Positions 9,009 to 18,150 of a stretch of 38,262 nt of DNA are shown here, one piece after another; positions within the stretch are counted from its first letter, which is position 1; each line of letters opens with the position of its first letter. Under the pieces are notes generated by a model that saw only the letters and a program-made list of their open reading frames with translations, was not told the origin of the DNA and did no database searches. The position numbers and the translations under genes are program-made. Source of the stretch: Vibrio tasmaniensis 1F-187 (GTDB taxonomy: Bacteria > Pseudomonadota > Gammaproteobacteria > Enterobacterales > Vibrionaceae); contig NZ_AJZM02000309.1 in NCBI RefSeq assembly GCF_000272405.2, positions 1 through 38,262 on the forward strand. The letters run 5' to 3'.

Positions 9009-9530
9009 TTATAGCTTTTCGCTGTACTCAACCAGTACTTGTTCAACCCAGCTAGCGATACGGTCGTCGCTCAGTTCGTATTGTGAATCTTCATCAAGCG
9101 CCAAACCAACGAATTGAGATTGGTCTTCAGTGAGAGCTTTAGACGCTTCGAACTCGTAGCTGTCATCGTTTGGCCAGAAACCGACAAACTCAGCGCCAGC
9201 GATTTTCAGCTCATCATGTAATAGACCCATCGCATCTAAGAACCACTCGCCGTAGCCTTCTTGGTCACCTAAACCAAACAGCGCTACAACCTTGCCTTTC
9301 ATTGGCGTGGTTGCAATGTCTTCCCACAGTTCATTCCAATCTTCTTGGATTTCACCGAAGTCCCAAGTTGAGATACCGAGCAGTAAAAGATCGTAGTCCG
9401 CCATCAATGAAAGAGGGGTTTCTTTCACGTTATGGATATCAACTAGGTCTTCACCAATAATGCCGCGAATTTTCTCTGCTGCCATTTCTGTGTAGCAGGT
9501 GGTTGAGCCGTAAAATAATCCAATTTTCAT
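9009..9530 (-). CDS. fldB: Flavodoxin FldB
   Basis: A 173-residue long-chain flavodoxin carrying FMN as a low-potential one-electron carrier in the cytoplasm. The N-terminal phosphate-binding loop GSTTCYT (8-14) and the [13 protein letters not shown] and [13 protein letters not shown] segments around the isoalloxazine ring are typical. FldB rather than FldA is chosen because the gene sits divergently beside xerD, exactly as in E. coli, and because the C-terminal region [23 protein letters not shown] fits that branch. The protein is strongly acidic, as expected. Confidence 0.92.
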   Translation of the reverse strand: MKIGLFYGSTTCYTEMAAEKIRGIIGEDLVDIHNVKETPLSLMADYDLLLLGISTWDFGEIQEDWNELWEDIATTPMKGKVVALFGLGDQEGYGEWFLDAMGLLHDELKIAGAEFVGFWPNDDSYEFEASKALTEDQSQFVGLALDEDSQYELSDDRIASWVEQVLVEYSEKL

Positions 9531-9680
9531 AGCAAACGTTCAATTTTAATTTCAGATGGCGAATTCTAACCATAAATCGACTTCGATTGCAGCGATTATC
9601 CGCTCAAGTCGTAATTTTTATGGCATTCATATTTGCTCTGGCATACTCTCAAAACAGTTTCCAATATTGTGAGTAACACT

Positions 9681-10595
9681 ATGCAGTCGCCTCAAGGGCA
9701 GAGCGCAGACCACGGTCTAGTAGAACAGTTTTTAGATGCTATGTGGATGGAGCGAGGATTATCGGAGAATACGCTTGTCTCGTACCGTACCGACCTGTCT
9801 AAGCTTCTAACGTGGATGGAAAAGAACAATTACCGCCTCGATTTTATTAGTCTTTCAGGACTACAGGATTATCAAGGTTGGTTAGCCGATGCTGACTTTA
9901 AGCAGACTTCCCGTGCTCGTATGTTGTCGGCCATTCGTCGCTTGTTTCAATATCTACACCGCGAGAAAGTAAGAGCCGACGATCCTAGTGCGCTGTTGAT
10001 CAGTCCAAAACTGCCGAAGCGCTTGCCAAAAGATTTGAGTGAAGAGCAAGTGGATTCGCTGCTTGAAGCGCCAGATCCAAACGACCCCATTGAGCTTCGC
10101 GATAAGGCGATGCTTGAGTTACTCTATGCAACCGGTTTGCGTGTTACGGAACTCGTCAGTTTGACAATGGAAAACATCAGCCTAAGACAGGGCGTGGTGC
10201 GTGTTATTGGTAAGGGCGGTAAAGAACGCTTGGTGCCAATGGGCGAAAACGCCGTCGATTGGATAGAGACTTTTATTGAACAAGGTCGTCCACAATTACT
10301 CGGTGATAACAGCTCGGATGTGGTTTTTCCGAGTAAACGCGCGAAGCAAATGACTCGTCAAACGTTCTGGTACCGTATTAAGCATTATTCGGTTATTGCT
10401 GGTATCGATACGGATCTATTGTCACCACACGTATTGAGACATGCTTTTGCCACTCATTTACTGAACTATGGTGCCGATCTCAGGGTCGTACAGATGTTGC
10501 TTGGACATAGTGACTTATCGACCACCCAAATTTATACTCACGTGGCGACTGAAAGGCTGAAGCAAATTCACGCTCAGCATCACCCACGTGCTTAA
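9681..10595 (+). CDS. xerD: Site-specific tyrosine recombinase XerD
   Basis: With XerC, resolves chromosome dimers at dif under FtsK control. The 304-residue protein has the N-terminal SAM-like core-binding domain (roughly 10-95) and a C-terminal catalytic domain. All six active-site positions are visible: Arg154 (TGLRVTEL), Lys178 (GKGGKER), His250 and Arg253 (SPHVLRHAF), His276 (LLGHSDL) and Tyr285 (TQIYTHV). I start it at ATG 9681 rather than the in-frame TTG at 9633, which would add an unconserved extension; the ribosome binding site is weak (TGAG). It is the first gene of the xerD-dsbC-recJ run. Confidence 0.95.
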   Translation: MQSPQGQSADHGLVEQFLDAMWMERGLSENTLVSYRTDLSKLLTWMEKNNYRLDFISLSGLQDYQGWLADADFKQTSRARMLSAIRRLFQYLHREKVRADDPSALLISPKLPKRLPKDLSEEQVDSLLEAPDPNDPIELRDKAMLELLYATGLRVTELVSLTMENISLRQGVVRVIGKGGKERLVPMGENAVDWIETFIEQGRPQLLGDNSSDVVFPSKRAKQMTRQTFWYRIKHYSVIAGIDTDLLSPHVLRHAFATHLLNYGADLRVVQMLLGHSDLSTTQIYTHVATERLKQIHAQHHPRA

Positions 10596-10621
10596 ATCCA
10601 TTTATTTTTAAGGTGAACCTA

Positions 10622-11401
10622 ATGAGCGTATTACGCCGTCTTCCTCTACTAGCGCTTCCTCTCATGATTACTGCATGTAATGCATCAGAAGCGAAAGTAG
10701 AAACAACATCAACAGCCGTAGAAGCTGCTCCAGCTCAAGCTATTGATACAGCTGCGTTAACTAAGCGTTTTGAAAAAATCGGTATTAAGGTCGATAAGAT
10801 TGTTCCTTCGGATATCGATGGTCTTTTAGAAGTTCAAACCAACAGCGGCATTATCTTTTCTTCTCCTGGGGGGGATCACTTTCTAGCCGGTACACTTTAC
10901 TCTTTGGATGAAAACGGTAAGTTCAGTGATGTTTTGGCTGAGCGTCAAGCTCCACTGAATGCTGAAAAAGTCGCAGCGATGTCGGATACGGTTATCGAAT
11001 ACAAAGCAGATAACGAAAAGTACGTTGTGACAGTATTTACTGACATTACGTGTGGCTACTGTGTTCGTCTGCACAGCCAAATGCAAGGCTACAACGATCT
11101 GGGTATCACCGTTCGTTACATGGCTTACCCACGCCAAGGTGCGACAGGGCAAGTTGCCGATCAAATGGCGGCAATCTGGGCGTCTGATGATCCAAAAACA
11201 GCTATGCATGATGCTAAAGTCAATCGTCAAATGCCAGCGTCTGGTAAAGACCTAGCAGAGCAAAAGCAGATCATTGCTAAACAATACCAACTCGGTCGTG
11301 AGCTTGGCATCAATGGCACTCCGGCTATCGTGCTAGCAAGTGGTGAGTTGGTGAGTGGTTACTTACCTCCAGCGCAACTTATTCAGCGTTTAGAGCAGTA
11401 A
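10622..11401 (+). CDS. dsbC: Thiol:disulfide isomerase DsbC, with a lipoprotein-type signal
   Basis: A periplasmic isomerase that corrects wrong disulfide bonds and is kept reduced by DsbD. The 259-residue protein has the N-terminal dimerisation domain (about 40-100) and a thioredoxin-fold domain with the redox motif CGYC at 144-147 and the cis-proline loop NGTPAIV. ATG 10622 has AAGGTG six bases upstream and is preferred over GTG 10613. The signal peptide ends ITAC, with Cys19 in a lipobox followed by Asn, then a low-complexity Ala/Thr/Glu linker. It is therefore probably an outer-membrane-anchored lipoprotein, unlike the soluble E. coli DsbC. It follows xerD by 26 bases. Confidence 0.93.
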   Translation: MSVLRRLPLLALPLMITACNASEAKVETTSTAVEAAPAQAIDTAALTKRFEKIGIKVDKIVPSDIDGLLEVQTNSGIIFSSPGGDHFLAGTLYSLDENGKFSDVLAERQAPLNAEKVAAMSDTVIEYKADNEKYVVTVFTDITCGYCVRLHSQMQGYNDLGITVRYMAYPRQGATGQVADQMAAIWASDDPKTAMHDAKVNRQMPASGKDLAEQKQIIAKQYQLGRELGINGTPAIVLASGELVSGYLPPAQLIQRLEQ

Positions 11402-11446
11402 TCTTCATTTTTTATTACCTATTATTCCCCCCTGTTTTTGATTTAA

Positions 11447-11478
11447 GGAGTGGCCTGATTGATATCAGGCCCATTTTT
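11447..11478 (+). promoter_or_regulatory. Hairpin between the ribosome binding site and start codon of recJ
   Basis: AAGGAG (11445-11450) is followed by an eight-base perfect stem (11452-11459 with 11464-11471, TGAT loop), then CATTTTT, and the recJ ATG at 11481. The linear distance from binding site to start is about 30 bases; with the hairpin folded it becomes about 10. It could be a structured spacer for recJ translation, or a weak intrinsic terminator after dsbC. Confidence 0.6.
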
Positions 11479-11480
11479 AT

Positions 11481-13217
11481 ATGATAGAGATCCAACGCCG
11501 TCCTGAGGTCGACACTTCAGTCTTACCTGCTCACTTACCTGACTTGTTAAAGCGCATTTATGTGAGTCGCGGAATCGACAGTGCTGACCAGCTAGAGACA
11601 GCTGCGAAAGGTTTGCACTCTTATCAAAAACTGGGCGGTATTGATGCTGCGGTTGAATTGTTGTTCAAAGCCATTCAGCAGCAAAAGCGCATCATCATTG
11701 TTGGTGACTTTGATGCCGATGGCGCGACAAGCTCCGCGTTGTCTGTGCTTGCTCTGCGAATGTTGGGCAGCTCTAATGTTGATTATCTGGTCCCCAATCG
11801 TTTTGAAGATGGTTATGGCTTGAGCCCTGAGGTTGTCGAACAGGCGATCGAACTTGGTGCTGAAGTGATCATGACAGTCGACAACGGTGTATCTTCAATT
11901 GACGGTGTTCGCTTTGCTAAAGAGAAAGGCCTTGATGTACTGGTTACTGATCATCACTTGCCTGGTTCTGAATTACCGATTGCAGATGCAATGGTCAATC
12001 CCAACCTAGAAAGCTGCGCATTTCCTTCAAAAGCGCTAGCCGGTGTGGGTGTCGCCTTTTACCTGATGATGGCATTGTGTGTTCATATGCGTAAGTTGGG
12101 CTGGTTTGCTCAACACGGCATGACAGAACCCAAGTTGATGGAACTGATTGATCTAGTGGCACTGGGTACTGTTGCGGATGTGGTACCACTTGATGAAAAC
12201 AACCGAATCTTGGTACACCAAGGGCTACAACGCATTCGTGCAGGCAAAGCGCGTCCGGGTATTCAAGCCTTGATTGAAATTGCTAAGCGAGATGCTAAGC
12301 GTTTAGTTGCCTCCGATTTTGGTTTTGCGCTTGGTCCACGTATCAATGCGGCTGGCCGATTGGATGACATGTCCTTTGGTGTTGAGCTGCTAATGAGTAA
12401 TAACATCCATGCCGCGCGTCGAATGGCGAGCGAGTTAGATGGCTTGAACCAAACACGTAAAGAGATCGAAGAGGGCATGAAACAAGAAGCGATGGCTTTT
12501 TGTGAGCGCCTTGAATTTGGTAAAGACGATTTGCCTTCTGGTTTGGCTCTGTTTCAACGTGATTGGCATCAAGGCGTAATTGGTATTCTAGCTTCGCGTA
12601 TCAAAGACAAATATCACCGCCCAGTGATCGCATTTGCTGATGGTGGTGAAGGTAGCATTAAGGGTTCATGTCGTTCGATTCCAGGTTTGCACATGCGCGA
12701 TGCGCTAGACAGAATCGACACTCAAAACCCTGGCCTGATCTTGAAGTTTGGTGGTCACGCAATGGCAGCCGGGTTAACCATTATGGAAAAAGACTTCGAG
12801 CGATTCAGCAAGATGTTTGATGACGTTGTGCGTAAAGAACTCGGTGAGACGGCACTTAAGGGCATTATCTTGTCTGATGGTGAGCTGCTACCTGAAGAGT
12901 TCTCAATGCATACCGCTGAAACATTGCGTTCAGGTGGTCCGTGGGGACAAGCTTTCCCTGAGCCCATCTTTGATGGTGAGTTTAAAGTTCTGCATCAAAA
13001 ATTAGTGGGTGAAAAGCACCTAAAGTTAATGCTTGAGCCATTGTATAAAGGCCACCCGACCAATGTGATGATTGATGGTATTGCCTTTAATGTTGACCTA
13101 CGTCGCTGGCCTGATGCCTCAGTGAAAACGGTACATCTTGCGTTTAAGCTTGATATTAACGAGTTTCGTGGCAATCAATCGTTGCAGTTGATGATTGATC
13201 ATATCGAAGCGAAATAG
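11481..13217 (+). CDS. recJ: Single-stranded-DNA 5'-3' exonuclease RecJ
   Basis: Degrades single-stranded DNA 5' to 3' in RecF-pathway recombination, mismatch repair and base excision repair. The 578-residue DHH-superfamily phosphoesterase matches the E. coli length. Motifs in order: DFDADGAT (76-83), TVDNG with Asp134, DHH (157-159), RINAAGRLDDM in the DHH domain, and GGHA (424-427) in DHHA1, followed by the OB-fold C-terminal domain. An in-frame TGA lies seven codons upstream, so ATG 11481 is the only ordinary start, even though the ribosome binding site is separated from it by a hairpin. Confidence 0.96.
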   Translation: MIEIQRRPEVDTSVLPAHLPDLLKRIYVSRGIDSADQLETAAKGLHSYQKLGGIDAAVELLFKAIQQQKRIIIVGDFDADGATSSALSVLALRMLGSSNVDYLVPNRFEDGYGLSPEVVEQAIELGAEVIMTVDNGVSSIDGVRFAKEKGLDVLVTDHHLPGSELPIADAMVNPNLESCAFPSKALAGVGVAFYLMMALCVHMRKLGWFAQHGMTEPKLMELIDLVALGTVADVVPLDENNRILVHQGLQRIRAGKARPGIQALIEIAKRDAKRLVASDFGFALGPRINAAGRLDDMSFGVELLMSNNIHAARRMASELDGLNQTRKEIEEGMKQEAMAFCERLEFGKDDLPSGLALFQRDWHQGVIGILASRIKDKYHRPVIAFADGGEGSIKGSCRSIPGLHMRDALDRIDTQNPGLILKFGGHAMAAGLTIMEKDFERFSKMFDDVVRKELGETALKGIILSDGELLPEEFSMHTAETLRSGGPWGQAFPEPIFDGEFKVLHQKLVGEKHLKLMLEPLYKGHPTNVMIDGIAFNVDLRRWPDASVKTVHLAFKLDINEFRGNQSLQLMIDHIEAK

Positions 13218-13275
13218 TTGAAGCCAAATAGCGTTATCGTTCACTGAATGAGGTTCATCATTTAGTACCTAATCC

Positions 13276-13309
13276 AACAAGCTCTGTTCAAAAACAGGGC
13301 TTGTTTTCC
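13276..13309 (+). terminator. Intrinsic terminator after recJ
   Basis: A 12-base stem with one G-T pair (13276-13287 with 13294-13305) surrounds a TCAAAA loop and is followed by TTTTCCTTT. Confidence 0.85.
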
Positions 13310-13468
13310 TTTATTGCCTTACAAATTTTACGTGTTTTTTCTGCCCGTCAATTTTATATCCGATTAAGTTATTGAATCTTGGTGTACCACTCTAAAAAAT
13401 TCTGTATCTCCGTCACACTTTTGAGTACAATTCTCCGGTTAAATTCTACTCATAAATGATGAGCTAAA

Positions 13469-14567
13469 ATGTTTGAAATCAATCCTATAAAAAACCGTCT
13501 GCAGGATGTGTCTGAGCGCACAAATATCCTGAGGGGGTATCTTTGACTATGACGCAAAGAAAGAGCGTCTAGAAGAAGTAAACGCAGAATTAGAACAACC
13601 GGATGTATGGAACGAACCTGAGCGTGCTCAAGCGCTAGGAAAAGAGCGTTCAGCATTGGAAGCGGTAGTAGAAACGATCGACCAACTTGACCAAGGTGTT
13701 GAGGATGTTGATGGCCTATTAGAGCTTGCGGTTGAAGAAGAAGATCAAGAAACGTTCGATGAAATTGAGCCAGAACTAGCTGAGCTTGAAGCTAAGTTAG
13801 AGAAATTGGAATTCCGTCGTATGTTCTCTGGTGATCACGACGCATCAGATTGCTACATCGATTTACAGTCAGGTTCGGGCGGTACAGAAGCTCAAGACTG
13901 GACTTCAATGATGTTGCGTATGTACTTGCGTTGGGCAGATTCGAAAGGCTTCAAGACTGAAGTTATCGAAGTGTCTGATGGCGATGTTGCTGGCCTTAAA
14001 GGCGCAACGGTACGTATCTCTGGTGAGTACGCTTACGGTTGGTTACGCACAGAGACTGGTGTTCACCGTCTAGTTCGTAAGTCACCATTTGATTCAAGTG
14101 GTCGTCGTCATACTTCATTTGCTTCTGCGTTTATCTATCCTGAGATTGATGACAACATTACGATCGACATTAATCCTTCTGACCTACGTATTGACGTATA
14201 CCGTGCCTCTGGCGCTGGTGGTCAGCACGTAAACACCACGGAATCGGCGGTACGTATTACTCACGTTCCAACTAACACCGTGGTTCAGTGTCAGAATGAC
14301 CGTTCGCAGCATAAGAACAAAGATCAAGCGATGAAGCAGCTACGTGCTAAGCTTTTTGAACTTGAGATTCAAAAGCAAAATGCTGAAAAACAAGCGAGCG
14401 AAGAAACGAAATCAGACATCGGTTGGGGCAGTCAGATCCGCTCTTACGTGCTGGATGATTCACGTATCAAAGATTTACGCACCGGCATCGAAAACCGTAA
14501 TACTCAAGCGGTTCTTGACGGTGACTTAGAGAAGTTTATTGAAGCTAGCCTGAAATCAGGTCTGTAA
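13469..14567 (+). CDS. prfB: Peptide chain release factor 2, expressed by programmed +1 frameshift
   Basis: Recognises UGA and UAA stop codons and triggers peptide release. The gene is in two frames: 25 codons from ATG 13469 to CTT (13541-13543), then TGA, with the main frame resuming at GAC 13545 after skipping T13544. The joined product is 365 residues, identical in length to E. coli RF2. The stop-recognition tripeptide SPF is at 205-207 and the catalytic GGQ at 250-252. Residue 246 is Ala, the common form, rather than the Thr of E. coli K-12. The gene is followed by lysS, as in E. coli. Confidence 0.98.
13532..13547 (+). promoter_or_regulatory. prfB autoregulatory +1 frameshift site
   Basis: AGGGGG TAT CTT TGA C: an internal Shine-Dalgarno-like run sits three bases before the slippery CTT, followed by the in-frame UGA that RF2 itself reads. 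Low RF2 slows termination and allows the ribosome to slip +1. The arrangement is the same as in E. coli. Confidence 0.97.
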
Positions 14568-14588
14568 GCTTTATCAACTATTAAGCTT

Positions 14589-14632
14589 TACCAATAATAT
14601 TGGTAAAAATGCCTATATTTTCAAAAATATAG
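14589..14632 (+). promoter_or_regulatory. Two AT-rich hairpins in the prfB-lysS gap
   Basis: TACCAAT (14589-14595) pairs with ATTGGTA (14599-14605), followed by AAAAA. CTATATTT (14613-14620) pairs with AAATATAG (14625-14632). They lie in the 98-base gap ahead of lysS and may attenuate or stabilise the transcript; neither has a convincing T-run on the plus strand. Confidence 0.4.
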
Positions 14633-14665
14633 CTGTCCAAATTATAAAAGCAGGGTACATCTCAA

Positions 14666-16198
14666 ATGACTGATGCTGTTCAAAACGAAAATGCACAAGA
14701 AGCTTCTTCACCTGAAGAGAACAAACTAATCGCTGAGCGCCGTAGCAAGCTGGATCATATCCGCCAAAACTGCAAAGCGAACGGTCACCCAAATGATTTC
14801 CGTCGTGAGCACCTAGCTGGCGATCTTCAAGCGGAATTCGGTGAGAAGACTAAGGAAGAGCTAGAAGAGCTTAACCACATCGTTGCGATCGCAGGTCGTA
14901 TTATGGCGAAGCGTGGTCCATTCCTTGCGATTCAAGAAACTTCTGGTCGTATCCAAGCGTACGCAGCGAAAGACGTACAAAAAGTACTGAAAGAGAAGTA
15001 CCAAGGCCTAGATATCGGTGACATCATCGGTGTTAAAGGTGCGCTTCACAAGTCTGGTAAAGGTGACCTTTACGTGAACATGGAAGAGTTTGAATTGCTA
15101 ACCAAAGCACTTCGTCCTCTGCCAGAGAAGTTCCACGGTCTAACTGACCAAGAGATGCGCTACCGTCAGCGTTACGTTGATCTAATCGTGAACGAAGACT
15201 CTCGTAACACATTCATCGTGCGTTCTAAGCTTGTGTCTTCAATCCGTAACTTCATGAGCTCAAAAGGCTACCTAGAAGTTGAAACGCCAATGATGCACGT
15301 GATCCCAGGCGGTGCAACAGCACGTCCATTCATCACTCATCACAACGCACTAGACATCGACATGTACCTACGTGTTGCACCTGAGCTTTACCTTAAGCGT
15401 CTAGTAGTTGGTGGTTTTGACCGTGTATTCGAGATCAACCGTAACTTCCGTAACGAAGGTCTTTCTCCACGTCACAACCCAGAATTCACAATGATGGAAT
15501 TCTACCAAGCGTACTCTGACTACAAAGATCTAATGGATCTAACGGAAGAGATGCTAAGCACAGCGGCGATGGACGTTCTTGGTTCTACTTCTATGCCTTA
15601 CGGTGACGAAACAGTTGAGTTCGGTGGCACTTACGCTCGCATGAGCATGTTCGATGCAATCAAACACTACACACCTGAAAATGCAAACATTCAAGCTCTG
15701 ACTGAAGACGATCTTCAGAACAGAGAATTGATGGTTAAAATTGCAGAAGAAGTGGGTCTTTACGTTGAGAAGTTTTGGACATGTGGTCAGCTTCTTGAAG
15801 AGATCTTTGGTGAAACGGCTGAGCCTCAGCTAATTCAACCAACGTTCATCACGGGTTACCCAGCGGACATCTCTCCACTGGCTCGTCGTAGCGACAGCAA
15901 CCCATTCTTCACAGACCGCTTTGAGTTCTTCATCGGTGGCCGTGAAGTAGCGAACGGTTTCTCTGAGCTTAACGATGCACAAGACCAAGACGAGCGTTTC
16001 AAAGCACAAGTTAACGCAAAAGACGCGGGTGATGACGAAGCTATGTACTACGATGCGGACTACATTACTGCACTAGAGCACGGCCTACCGCCAACAGCGG
16101 GTCAAGGTATTGGTATCGATCGTCTAGCGATGCTATTTACTAACACCCACACAATCCGTGACGTGATCTTGTTCCCGGCAATGCGCCCACAAGCGTAA
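14666..16198 (+). CDS. lysS: Lysyl-tRNA synthetase (class II)
   Basis: Charges tRNA(Lys) with lysine in the cytoplasm. The 510-residue protein has the N-terminal OB-fold anticodon-binding domain (about 50-170, [12 protein letters not shown]) and the class II catalytic core. Motif 1 is around EVETPMM, motif 2 is [21 protein letters not shown], and motif 3 is [13 protein letters not shown] near the C-terminus. Family length is normal. The ATG at 14666 is preceded by AGGG about ten bases upstream. It ends at a strong TTCG-loop terminator. Confidence 0.98.
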   Translation: MTDAVQNENAQEASSPEENKLIAERRSKLDHIRQNCKANGHPNDFRREHLAGDLQAEFGEKTKEELEELNHIVAIAGRIMAKRGPFLAIQETSGRIQAYAAKDVQKVLKEKYQGLDIGDIIGVKGALHKSGKGDLYVNMEEFELLTKALRPLPEKFHGLTDQEMRYRQRYVDLIVNEDSRNTFIVRSKLVSSIRNFMSSKGYLEVETPMMHVIPGGATARPFITHHNALDIDMYLRVAPELYLKRLVVGGFDRVFEINRNFRNEGLSPRHNPEFTMMEFYQAYSDYKDLMDLTEEMLSTAAMDVLGSTSMPYGDETVEFGGTYARMSMFDAIKHYTPENANIQALTEDDLQNRELMVKIAEEVGLYVEKFWTCGQLLEEIFGETAEPQLIQPTFITGYPADISPLARRSDSNPFFTDRFEFFIGGREVANGFSELNDAQDQDERFKAQVNAKDAGDDEAMYYDADYITALEHGLPPTAGQGIGIDRLAMLFTNTHTIRDVILFPAMRPQA

Positions 16199-16234
16199 TT
16201 TTCGCTTATGGGGTGTTTACTGCCCGTGTAATTT

Positions 16235-16259
16235 AAAAGCCACCTTCGGGTGGCTTTTT
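16235..16259 (+). terminator. Intrinsic terminator of lysS
   Basis: AAAAGCCACC pairs with GGTGGCTTTT around a TTCG tetraloop (16245-16248), with the T-run continuing to 16259. Confidence 0.95.
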
Positions 16260-16323
16260 CGGTTTTTAGCGTCAAAACCTAGCTCGTACCGCACTCTTGA
16301 TTCGAAAAATGATTATTTATGAC

Positions 16324-16363
16324 ATAGTCTTACCATTGAGACAAAAAATCTAAGATAGTCTCA
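16324..16363 (+). promoter_or_regulatory. Paired repeats upstream of vpsR, possible operator
   Basis: ATAGTCT occurs at 16324-16330 and 16355-16361, exactly 31 bases (about three helical turns) apart. TGAGAC (16337-16342) and GTCTCA (16358-16363) form an overlapping inverted repeat. The spacing suggests a protein-binding site in the vpsR control region. No binding protein can be named from sequence. Confidence 0.3.
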
Positions 16364-16475
16364 TTACTATACGTATCGGATCTGAATACGATCTTGCGGC
16401 AACTTTGTACCCGTATGATTCGTTTAACTCGTGTTAGCCTGATTGAAAAAAATAAAAACAGAATAAGGAAGAAGG

Positions 16476-17810
16476 ATGGGAACTCAATTTAAGATGGATT
16501 CCTTACCAGGTTCTCTTATCGTCGTTGGTGGTGCGTACGAACCCTGGTTATCAGTGTTAGAACAAGTGGGTTGGCAATGTACCCAGTGTGCAGATTTACG
16601 AAAAGCCGATGCCTTAATTACTGATATTGGCCCCTGCATTGGCATTGTGGATCTTAGTCATGATGAGTTTAGCCTTAATGGTATCGCTAACCTCGTGAGC
16701 AACAACAAGCAAGTTCGATGGCTTGCTTTTATCCGTGAATCGCAATTGAGCTCAGATACAATCTGCCAATTTATCGTTAACTTCTGTATCGACTTTTTCA
16801 CGGCACCAATCCCTGATGCTCAGCTATTGAGTACCATTGGTCATCAACTGGGTATGCTCAAACTTGAGCAGAAAGTATGGCCAAACTACGGTATTAACAA
16901 CAATATGGGCCTACTCGGTGATTCTGTGGCGGTGAAACGCTTGAGAGACCAAGTCAAGCGAATTGGCCCCACAGATGTCAGTATTTTGATTTACGGTGAG
17001 AGTGGGACAGGAAAAGAGACAATAGCACGTTCCATTCATCAAAATTCATCGCGAGCTCAGAAACCATTTTTAACTGTGAATTGCCGTGCTCTATCTGAAA
17101 TGAGGATAGAGACTGAGATGTTTGGTATTTCAGCCCCAGCAACGGCAGCGCCTTGTATGTTGGAAGAAGCCGATGGCGGAACCCTCTTACTCAACGATGT
17201 CCTAGCGATGCCTCGTAATCAACAATTGAACCTTTTACGCTTTTTACAAGAAGGGAAAATTGAAACCACGAAGGGAGCTAAGTCGGTTGATGTTCGCATT
17301 TTGGCTGCTAACTCTTCTGATATTGAAAAGGCATTGATCGAGGGCGACTTCAATGAAGAGCTTTATCATTACATCAATGTTCTGCGTATTCATGTTCCTA
17401 GCTTAAAAGAACGTGTGAGTGATATTTCAGTGCTAGCGAATCATTTTCTGCGTGAGTACTCAAAAGAGTTTAATGCGCAAGCGAAGAGCTTCTCAGACGA
17501 TGCTATCCGCTCGATGAGTCGCTACCATTGGCCTGGCAACGTTCGTGAATTGATGAATCAGATTAAGCGTGTTGTGTTGATGTCTGATGCTGTCATCATT
17601 GAGGATCATCAACTGGATTTACCAAAACAGAATGATGAACGCCGCAGTCTGAAAAGTATACGTGAACGTTCAGAGCGAGATGCTTTACTCATTGTGTTGG
17701 AATCTTATGGTGGTCAAGTGTCTTTGGCCGCTAAGGAGCTTGGAGTTTCACGCGCAACTATGTACCGCTTACTCAATAAACATGGTCTTATATCTGAGGG
17801 CGTTGTTTAG
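16476..17810 (+). CDS. vpsR: Biofilm (exopolysaccharide) transcriptional regulator VpsR
   Basis: A 444-residue regulator closely resembling V. cholerae VpsR, the c-di-GMP-responsive activator of Vibrio exopolysaccharide and biofilm genes. Domains: receiver-like N-terminus with Asp59 (CIGIVDLSHDE), AAA+ domain with Walker A GESGTGKE (174-181) and a degenerate Walker B region TLLLND (236-241), and a Fis-type helix-turn-helix at the C-terminus (VSLAAKELGVSRATMYRLL). The GAFTGA loop that contacts sigma-54 is missing: the segment after EMFG reads ISAPATAAPCMLEEADGG. This agrees with published work showing VpsR works with sigma-70 polymerase. Position right after lysS is as in V. cholerae. Confidence 0.95.
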   Translation: MGTQFKMDSLPGSLIVVGGAYEPWLSVLEQVGWQCTQCADLRKADALITDIGPCIGIVDLSHDEFSLNGIANLVSNNKQVRWLAFIRESQLSSDTICQFIVNFCIDFFTAPIPDAQLLSTIGHQLGMLKLEQKVWPNYGINNNMGLLGDSVAVKRLRDQVKRIGPTDVSILIYGESGTGKETIARSIHQNSSRAQKPFLTVNCRALSEMRIETEMFGISAPATAAPCMLEEADGGTLLLNDVLAMPRNQQLNLLRFLQEGKIETTKGAKSVDVRILAANSSDIEKALIEGDFNEELYHYINVLRIHVPSLKERVSDISVLANHFLREYSKEFNAQAKSFSDDAIRSMSRYHWPGNVRELMNQIKRVVLMSDAVIIEDHQLDLPKQNDERRSLKSIRERSERDALLIVLESYGGQVSLAAKELGVSRATMYRLLNKHGLISEGVV

Positions 17811-17854
17811 AACGTTCTATTCATTGACTCTATCCGGTGAGTGAAAATTCAAGG

Positions 17855-17879
17855 GCCACGTATCATACGTGGCTTTTTT
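17855..17879 (+). terminator. Intrinsic terminator of vpsR
   Basis: GCCACGTA (17855-17862) pairs with TACGTGGC (17866-17873) around a TCA loop, followed by TTTTTT. Confidence 0.9.
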
Positions 17880-18150
17880 GTTTCTGAAGGATAGTCCGCT
17901 GTTCTATAGAGAGAGCCCTAAGATAGATATGCTGTGATTTTATATAATCATAGTGAATATGTTATATGTAAATGAATATGCAACTGATATTTCAGGCGAA
18001 TGCATTGTTTTAAAAATGTTAACCAATTATCGGTTGAATAATATACTCACTTGGTTAGACTTTAACCGTGAAAGCAACGATTTAACAAAGACTTGTCTGC
18101 TTTTACGACCCCATTTCTTTTTGGATTTTTTAGTTAGCTTGGAGGCGCAA
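17880..18150. other. Non-coding gap between the vpsR terminator and a small ORF
   Basis: An AT-rich stretch. An open frame runs through it from GTG 17953 in the frame of the small ORF at 18151, but it has no ribosome binding site and an unconvincing composition, so I do not call it. TATAAT at 17943-17948 has no matching -35 element at the normal distance. Confidence 0.4.

Noticed and set aside
13656..14567. prfB as a truncated 303-residue gene starting at 13656
   Set aside because: The upstream 25 codons and the +1 shift site restore the full 365-residue RF2.
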